In this document: positions 43,835 to 49,359 of the stretch, piece after piece
How positions within the stretch are numbered: position 1 is the stretch's first letter
How the letters are laid out: each line of letters opens with the position of its first letter
Assembly (NCBI GenBank): GCA_021776195.1
Contig: JAJFGK010000032.1
Coordinates: 1-49,359 of the forward strand
Origin: Kiloniellaceae bacterium
GTDB taxonomy: Bacteria > Pseudomonadota > Alphaproteobacteria > Kiloniellales > Kiloniellaceae
Direction of reading: 5' to 3'
Length of the DNA: 49,359 bases
Program-made: the position numbers and the translations under genes
The notes under the pieces: model-generated
The model's input: the letters and a program-made list of their open reading frames with translations, nothing else
What the model was told of the DNA's origin: nothing
Database searches by the model: none

Positions 43835-46158
43835 GCGAAATCCGCAAGGTCGCCGTCATCGGCGCCGGCGTGATGGGCGCCGGCATCGCCGCCCATGTCA
43901 CTAACGCGGGTGTTCCCGTGGTTCTTCTCGACATGGTGCCGGACGGCGCCGCCAACCGCGACGCTATCGCCGAGCAAGCGGTCGAGCGCCTACTGAAGAG
44001 CGATCCGGCGGCCTTCATGCACAAGAAGAACGCCCGGCTGATCACCACCGGCAATCTCACGGACCATCTGGCCCTGCTGGAAGACAGCGATTGGATCATC
44101 GAGGTGGTCATCGAGAACGCGGAGATCAAACGCCGAGTCTACGAGGCCATCGACCGGGTGCGCCGGCCCGGGTCGATCGTCTCCTCGAACACCTCGACAA
44201 TTCCCCTGGCCGTGTTGGTCGAAGGTCTGGGCGAGGCCTTCCGGAACGACTTCCTGATCACCCACTTCTTCAATCCGCCACGCTACATGCGCCTGCTGGA
44301 GGTCGTCGCTGGACCGGCGACCCGGCCCGAAGCCGTGGCGGCGGTCTCCGCGTTCGCCGAACTCAGGCTCGGCAAGGGGGTCGTGGCCTGCAAGGACACG
44401 CCCGGCTTCATCGCCAACCGGATTGGCATCTACTGGCTGCAGTGCGCGGTGACGCTGGCGATGGAGGGCGGGCTGCCGATCGAAGAAGCCGACGCCGTCG
44501 TCGGCCGGCCGATGGGGATTCCGAAAACCGGGGTCTTCGGACTGCTGGACATGGTGGGCCTGGACCTCATGCCCCATGTCCTGGGGAGCATGGCCGGGAC
44601 GCTGCCGGCGGACGACCCCTTCCATGAAATCTACCGCGAGCCGGACCTGGTCAAGGACCTGATCGCCCAGGGCTACACCGGCCGCAAGGGCAAGGGCGGT
44701 TTCTATCGTCTCAAGCCGGATTCCACGGAACGAATCAAGGAGGCCCTCGATCTCGAGACCCGGACCTACCGCCGCGCCCTGCGTCCCAAGTTGAAAAGCG
44801 TGTCCGCCGCCAAGCGCAAGGGTCTGCGCGCACTGGTTCAGCACCCCGATAGGAGCGGGCTCTATGCCTGGCAGGTCCTGTCCCGCACCCTGAGCTATGC
44901 CGCCCGCCTGGTCCCCGAGATCGCCGACGAGATTCCCGCCGTCGATGAGGCCATGCGTCTCGGCTACAATTGGAAGTACGGCCCCTTCGAGCTGATCGAC
45001 CAGCTCGGCGGCGCCTGGTTCAGGGACCGGCTGCGCGAAGAGGGCAAGGCCGTGCCGCCACTTCTCGATGCGCTGGGTGACGGTTCCTTCTACCGCACCG
45101 CCGGGCGCGCGCGACAGTATCGCGATTGCCAGGGGGACTACAGCGACCTCGCGCGCCCGCCGGGGGTCCTGCTGCTGGCCGATATCAAGCGTCGGCGCGC
45201 GCCCATGGCCCGCAACAAGTCGGCGAGCCTGTGGGATATCGGCGACGGCGTGCTCTGTCTGGAGTTCCACAGCGCGATGAACAGCCTTAACCCCCTCACG
45301 CTGCGCATGATCGCCAAAGCCCTTCAAATCGTGCCGCACGGCCACAAGGCGTTGGTCATCTACAACGAAGCCAGCAATTTCTCGGTCGGCGCAAACCTTC
45401 TCCTGGCCAAGCTGGCGGCAAAGGTCGGGGCCTGGTTCGCGGTCGACTATCTCCTGTGCAAGGGCCAGGAGCTCTACAAGGCCCTGAAGTATGCGCGCTT
45501 TCCCGTCGTCGGTGCGCCCTCTGGCATGGCCTTGGGCGGGGGCTGCGAGGTGCTGCTGCACTGCGATGCCGTGCAAGCCCATGCCGAGACCTATGTGGGT
45601 CTGGTCGAGACCGGCGTGGGCATTGTGCCCGCCTGGGGCGGCTGCAAGGAGATGCTGTTCCGCTGGGCGGCAAACCCCAAGCGTCCCGGCGGACCGATGC
45701 CCCCAGTCCTGAAGGTGTTCGAAACCGTGGGCCTGGCGATCGTCGCCAAGTCGGCGGACGAGGCGAGGGAATTCCTGTTCCTCATGCCCGGGGACGGGAT
45801 CACTATGAACCGCGACCGGCTCTTGGCCGATGCCAAGGCCAAGGCCCTCGCGCTGGCCGAGAACTACCGGCCGCCGGAGCCGCGGGAGATCGCGCTGCCC
45901 GGACCCACCGCCTTTGCCGGCATGTCGCTCGCGGTCGACGATCTGCGCCGATCCGGCAAGGCGACGCCCCATGACGTGGTGGTCGCCAAGGCGCTGGCAA
46001 AGGTCCTGAGCGGCGGCGCGACCGACATCACCGAGCGGGTGTCCGAAGATGCGGTCCTGAAGCTGGAACGCCGGGCCTGCATGACCTTGGTCAGGCAACC
46101 GGCGACACTCGCTCGTATCGACCACACCCTGAAGACCGGCAAACCCTTACGGAACTAG
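43831..46158 (+). CDS. 3-hydroxyacyl-CoA dehydrogenase/enoyl-CoA hydratase
   Basis: A 775-residue bifunctional beta-oxidation enzyme. The NAD-binding GAGVMGAGIA is at 11-20, so the dehydrogenase domain comes first. The enoyl-CoA hydratase part lies in the C-terminal third (GMALGGGCEVLLH for the oxyanion hole and ETGVGIVPAWGG). This order, HAD before ECH, is that of FadN of Bacillus and not that of Escherichia coli FadB. The start overlaps the fadA stop by four bases. Confidence 0.92.
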   Translation: MSEIRKVAVIGAGVMGAGIAAHVTNAGVPVVLLDMVPDGAANRDAIAEQAVERLLKSDPAAFMHKKNARLITTGNLTDHLALLEDSDWIIEVVIENAEIKRRVYEAIDRVRRPGSIVSSNTSTIPLAVLVEGLGEAFRNDFLITHFFNPPRYMRLLEVVAGPATRPEAVAAVSAFAELRLGKGVVACKDTPGFIANRIGIYWLQCAVTLAMEGGLPIEEADAVVGRPMGIPKTGVFGLLDMVGLDLMPHVLGSMAGTLPADDPFHEIYREPDLVKDLIAQGYTGRKGKGGFYRLKPDSTERIKEALDLETRTYRRALRPKLKSVSAAKRKGLRALVQHPDRSGLYAWQVLSRTLSYAARLVPEIADEIPAVDEAMRLGYNWKYGPFELIDQLGGAWFRDRLREEGKAVPPLLDALGDGSFYRTAGRARQYRDCQGDYSDLARPPGVLLLADIKRRRAPMARNKSASLWDIGDGVLCLEFHSAMNSLNPLTLRMIAKALQIVPHGHKALVIYNEASNFSVGANLLLAKLAAKVGAWFAVDYLLCKGQELYKALKYARFPVVGAPSGMALGGGCEVLLHCDAVQAHAETYVGLVETGVGIVPAWGGCKEMLFRWAANPKRPGGPMPPVLKVFETVGLAIVAKSADEAREFLFLMPGDGITMNRDRLLADAKAKALALAENYRPPEPREIALPGPTAFAGMSLAVDDLRRSGKATPHDVVVAKALAKVLSGGATDITERVSEDAVLKLERRACMTLVRQPATLARIDHTLKTGKPLRN

Positions 46159-46161
46159 ACC

Positions 46162-48582
46162 ATGACCTTTGTCCTTTTGCTAGCCGGGGTGGCCAGCTTC
46201 GGCACCTTGCTTTTCCTCGGCCGCGGGTATTTCGCCTGGTTGGCCGGCTTTGGCCTGGCGCTCCTGGCCTGGGCTTTGGCCGGCATCGAAACCTGGAGCC
46301 TGTTTTATCTCGCACTGGCGGCTGCGGTTGTGCTGGCGACGGTCTTTGGCGTGCCACAGCTTCGGTGCCTGATCATCTCCAAACCGCTCATGCGGCGCCT
46401 GACGGCTGTGTTGCCGCGCATGGGCGAGACCGAGCGGGCCGCCATGGAGGCGGGATCGGTCTGGTGGGACGGCGAGCTGTTCTCCGGCGACCCGGATTGG
46501 GGCAAGCTCCTGGACTTCCAGCCGCAGGCGCTTTCCGCGGCGGAGCGCGCCTTCCTCGACGGCCCGGTCGAGGCGCTCTGCAGCATGCTGGACGATTGGC
46601 AGATATGGCAGGACCGCGCACTGCCGCCGGAGATTTGGGACTGCCTCAAGCGCGAAGGCTTTTTCGGCATGATCATCCCCGAGCGGTTCGGCGGCCTTGG
46701 ATTCTCGGCGATAGCCCACTCGGCGGTGGTGGCGAAGGTCGGCAGCCGAAGCGTGCCCGCCGCCTGCTGCCTGATGGTGCCCAATTCCCTGGGCCCCGCC
46801 GAGTTGCTGCTAGAGTACGGAACCGAGGCGCAGCGGAGCCATTACCTGCCGCGTCTGGCCAGCGGCGAGGAGATACCCTGCTTTGCCTTGACCGAGCCCC
46901 ATGCGGGCAGCGACGCGGCCTCCAGCCGCAGTCGCGGCGTGGTCGGCCGCGGCCAGTTCGAGGGTCAGGAGGTGATCGGCATTCGCCTGAACTGGCAAAA
47001 GCGCTACATCACCCTGGCGCCGGTCGCCACGCTGATCGGCCTCGCTTTCCAGCTTTCCGACCCGGAGGGGCTGCTGGATGGGCCCGAGCAGCGCGGTATC
47101 ACCTGCGCCCTGATACCCAGGCACCTCCCGGGCATCGAGATCGGCAACCACCACGATCCTCTCGGCGTGCCCTTCCCCAATGGGCCGATTATCGGCTGCG
47201 ACGTGTTTGTACCAATCGACTTCGTGATCGGCGGGCGTGCTGGCGTCGGACAGGGCTGGCGGATGCTGATGGACTGTCTGGCGGCCGGTCGGTCGATTTC
47301 CCTGCCCTCGCTTTCCGTCGGAGCAGTCGAGTTGGCCGCTCGGGTGACCGGTGCCTATGCCACTGTGCGCGAGCAGTTCAACCTGCCGATCGGGCGCTTC
47401 GAGGGTATCGAGGAGGCCCTGGCGCGGATCGGCGGCTACGCCTACTTCATGAACGCGGCCCGCGTGTTGACCTGCGGCGCCGTCGATGCCGGCGAAAAGC
47501 CGGCCGTGGTCTCGGCCATCGTCAAGGCCTATCTGACCGACGGCATGCGCCGCGTCCTCACCGACGCCATGGATGTTCTCGCCGGGGCCGCCATCTGCCG
47601 CGGCCCGAATAATCTCCTGGGGCGCGGATTCGTCTCGGTTCCACTCGGCATCACCGTTGAGGGCGCCAACATCCTGACCCGCTCCATGATCATCTTCGGC
47701 CAGGGCGCCGTGCGCTGTCATCCATACGTCTACAAGGAGATGCAGACCATCGAGGACGGCAACTCCGTCGAGTTCGACCGGGCCTTTTTCGGCCACCTGA
47801 ATTTCCTGACGCGCAACTTCGCCCGCACTCTTGCTCTCGGCCTCACGGGGGCCCGACTGGCAAGAGTGCCGGCGGACGTCGTGGACGCGCGCCACTACCG
47901 GGACATTACCCGCTTCAGCGCGGCCTTTGCCCTCGTCGCCGATGCCGCCCTGGCAATCCTCGGCGGGGACCTGAAACGGCGCGAAAAGATCAGCGGTCGC
48001 CTGGCGGACGCCTTGGCTTGGATGTATCTGGGCTCCGCCGCCCTCAAGCGCTTTCATGACGAGGGCCGTCCCGACCGTGATCTTGCTGTGCTTGAATGGT
48101 CCTGCGGCCTCGCGCTTTGGGAGGTGCAAAAGGCTCTCGTCGGTGTTTTGGACAACCTGCCAGGGCGCGTCACGGCGGCGCTGTTGCGGCGCATCGTCTT
48201 TCCCTTGGGTCTGCCCGTGCGGGCGCCGAGCGACCATCTGGGCGCGCGGGTCGCACGGGGCCTGCTCGATGGCGCCGCGCTGCGAGAGCACCTCACGAGC
48301 GACATCTTCCTGCCGCATCAGACCGACAAGGGATTGGGCCGCCTGGAAGCCGCACTGGCCAGCGTGGTCGCGGCCAAGGACGCCAAGCAGAAAATACGCC
48401 AAGCCACACATGACGGCAGCTTGTCCAGAGACCCGCTCGAAAGCCGCGCCGAGCGTGCACGACAGGCCTGTGTCATCGATGATGAGGATTTGCGTCTTCT
48501 CACGCTCGCGGCAGAGGCGAGCGACGCTGCCATAGCTGTCGATGAATTTGACCCCGGAGCCTACGTTGCGCTCAAGGGGTGA
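46162..48582 (+). CDS. fadE: Acyl-CoA dehydrogenase FadE
   Basis: An 806-residue acyl-CoA dehydrogenase, the size of Escherichia coli FadE (814). The first 75 residues hold two or three hydrophobic segments that would anchor it in the inner membrane. The dehydrogenase core follows (FFGMIIPERFGGLGFSA, CFALTEPHAGSDAAS) and a C-terminal domain of about 200 residues typical of FadE. It begins three bases after the previous gene and completes a full beta-oxidation cycle. Confidence 0.94.
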   Translation: MTFVLLLAGVASFGTLLFLGRGYFAWLAGFGLALLAWALAGIETWSLFYLALAAAVVLATVFGVPQLRCLIISKPLMRRLTAVLPRMGETERAAMEAGSVWWDGELFSGDPDWGKLLDFQPQALSAAERAFLDGPVEALCSMLDDWQIWQDRALPPEIWDCLKREGFFGMIIPERFGGLGFSAIAHSAVVAKVGSRSVPAACCLMVPNSLGPAELLLEYGTEAQRSHYLPRLASGEEIPCFALTEPHAGSDAASSRSRGVVGRGQFEGQEVIGIRLNWQKRYITLAPVATLIGLAFQLSDPEGLLDGPEQRGITCALIPRHLPGIEIGNHHDPLGVPFPNGPIIGCDVFVPIDFVIGGRAGVGQGWRMLMDCLAAGRSISLPSLSVGAVELAARVTGAYATVREQFNLPIGRFEGIEEALARIGGYAYFMNAARVLTCGAVDAGEKPAVVSAIVKAYLTDGMRRVLTDAMDVLAGAAICRGPNNLLGRGFVSVPLGITVEGANILTRSMIIFGQGAVRCHPYVYKEMQTIEDGNSVEFDRAFFGHLNFLTRNFARTLALGLTGARLARVPADVVDARHYRDITRFSAAFALVADAALAILGGDLKRREKISGRLADALAWMYLGSAALKRFHDEGRPDRDLAVLEWSCGLALWEVQKALVGVLDNLPGRVTAALLRRIVFPLGLPVRAPSDHLGARVARGLLDGAALREHLTSDIFLPHQTDKGLGRLEAALASVVAAKDAKQKIRQATHDGSLSRDPLESRAERARQACVIDDEDLRLLTLAAEASDAAIAVDEFDPGAYVALKG

Positions 48583-48609
48583 ACGCAGGTCCAGGAACCT
48601 TAAAAAACC

Positions 48610-48632
48610 AATGGTCGACTTTCTCGACCATT
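48610..48632 (-). terminator. Hairpin downstream of fadE
   Basis: AATGGTCGA (48610-48618) pairs perfectly with TCGACCATT (48624-48632). On the minus strand it is followed by GGTTTTTT, which makes it a terminator in that direction; on the plus strand no T-run follows, though an A-run precedes it. It could still mark the end of the fadE transcript. Confidence 0.5.
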
Positions 48633-49251
48633 AGCAAGGATATGTGCAAATGCGCGGACAGCTGACCAATCGCGAATTTCGCGTCGATAGCATTTCGAAC
48701 TTCTGCGTATTTCGGTCCGCACTTAGAGGATTCGTCATGACCGGTGTGGGACTTGGCAGTGTGAAGACGTCGGGCGCGACGTTCTTTGCGCTACGATAGA
48801 ATCGAGAAAGCAATCTTGGTGAATCTTTGGTGCGTCAGAATGGCGCGCCTTGAATCAATCTTGCGTGGGAAGCTTCCCCACAAGTGTTTTCGCACAGCCA
48901 GGGTCATCATTCGCCGTGAGAGAGGCATTCAACCGAGGTCCGATGTCAAACAGGATGCCGACGCGGCGTGTGGAGCTGCCCAGAACAAGGTCGAGCGAGC
49001 ACTCAACTCCAGGCAACGACCACGCAACTCCACAGGTCCCATCGATGCTGTACATCGAATGAAGTCGCTCTTGAGCAATTGTCATGGGTCTCACCTACAT
49101 CACGGTCAAACGCCAGCATCCCAGCTGCAAACAAATGATGGTTACTGACGTAGCCCAGTGCACCTGCCTTCACGACCGCGGCCGTCCGTGCCCAAGCTGA
49201 TAGTCAACCGCGTCAAGTAATACCAATGAGCGTGAATAGGAACCCATATGA
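48633..49251. other. Region without a convincing gene
   Basis: Several open frames on both strands lack good ribosome sites, family motifs or clear codon bias. One on the minus strand (49094 to 48855, 79 residues) is possible, but I cannot support it. The sequence is less GC-rich than the preceding operon. Confidence 0.4.
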
Positions 49252-49348
49252 CCGCGAAGATTTTACCCGCTGGCAAGGCGCGTGGTGCGCCGTGGTGCTT
49301 GCGCACCACAAGCAGCGCGGAACGCAGCCAGCGGGTAAAAGATCGCGG
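49252..49348. repeat. Nested palindrome of 97 bases
   Basis: Outer arms: CCGCGA plus TTTTACCCGCTGGC (to 49274) and GCCAGCGGGTAAAA (49327-49340) plus TCGCGG, complementary apart from two or three bases between the blocks. A second perfect nine-pair hairpin, GTGGTGCGC/GCGCACCAC (49282-49290, 49301-49309), sits inside. No coding frame fits. It looks like an extragenic palindromic repeat or a miniature transposon, and the window ends a few bases later. Confidence 0.7.
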
Positions 49349-49359
49349 CCTCCGGTGGG

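Noticed and set aside
43990..46125. 711-codon minus-strand open frame opposite the HAD-ECH gene
   Set aside because: Antisense of a clear bifunctional enzyme; no motifs in the antisense product.

Overview
The window looks like the chromosome of a high-GC alphaproteobacterium, possibly of Rhodospirillales type. The evidence is an alphaproteobacterial initiator tRNA, Urt and urease proteins of that style, a Tat-exported UrtA and generally high GC. The genus cannot be named from sequence alone.

Region 1 (1-13.3 kb, mostly minus strand) holds an initiator tRNA, then urtABCDE (urea or short-chain-amide ABC importer). Transcriptionally upstream lies a second minus-strand operon: amidase-ureE-ureF-ureAB(fused)-ureC-ureG-ureD. 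Region 2 (13.3-29.5 kb, plus strand) is an accessory nitrogen island: tubulin-like gene 1, amiC-amiR-amiE (amide sensor, ANTAR antiterminator, aliphatic amidase), a MoxR/CbbQ-type ATPase with a VWA partner, an aquaporin-family channel, tubulin-like gene 2, a 108-aa orphan, tubulin-like gene 3, a COG0523 GTPase, cbtB-cbtA and a peroxiredoxin. Region 3 (29.5-36.5 kb) has a thioredoxin-domain protein, a [2Fe-2S] protein, small unknowns, a DmeF-like metal exporter, an IS6-family element and an IS630 remnant. Region 4 (36.5-48.6 kb) is fatty-acid metabolism: an AidB-like acyl-CoA dehydrogenase opposite a five-gene operon (acyltransferase/hydrolase fusion, fadD, fadA, HAD-ECH, fadE). The last 0.8 kb has no convincing gene but ends in a nested palindrome.

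The main discovery is regulatory. Six leader units can be folded by eye into two short hairpins with six-base loops followed by a rho-independent terminator; in at least four, the second hairpin shares bases with the terminator. This is the architecture bound by ANTAR antiterminators, and an ANTAR protein (AmiR) is encoded in the middle of the window. The units precede amiE, urtA (two tandem copies), the amidase-urease operon, tubulin-like gene 1 and tubulin-like gene 2. The inference is one amide-responsive antitermination regulon. It would link import (Urt, channel), amide hydrolysis (AmiE, signature amidase), urea hydrolysis (urease), metal supply (COG0523, CbtAB) and, unexpectedly, three tubulin/FtsZ-superfamily-like proteins with a MoxR-VWA pair of unknown role.
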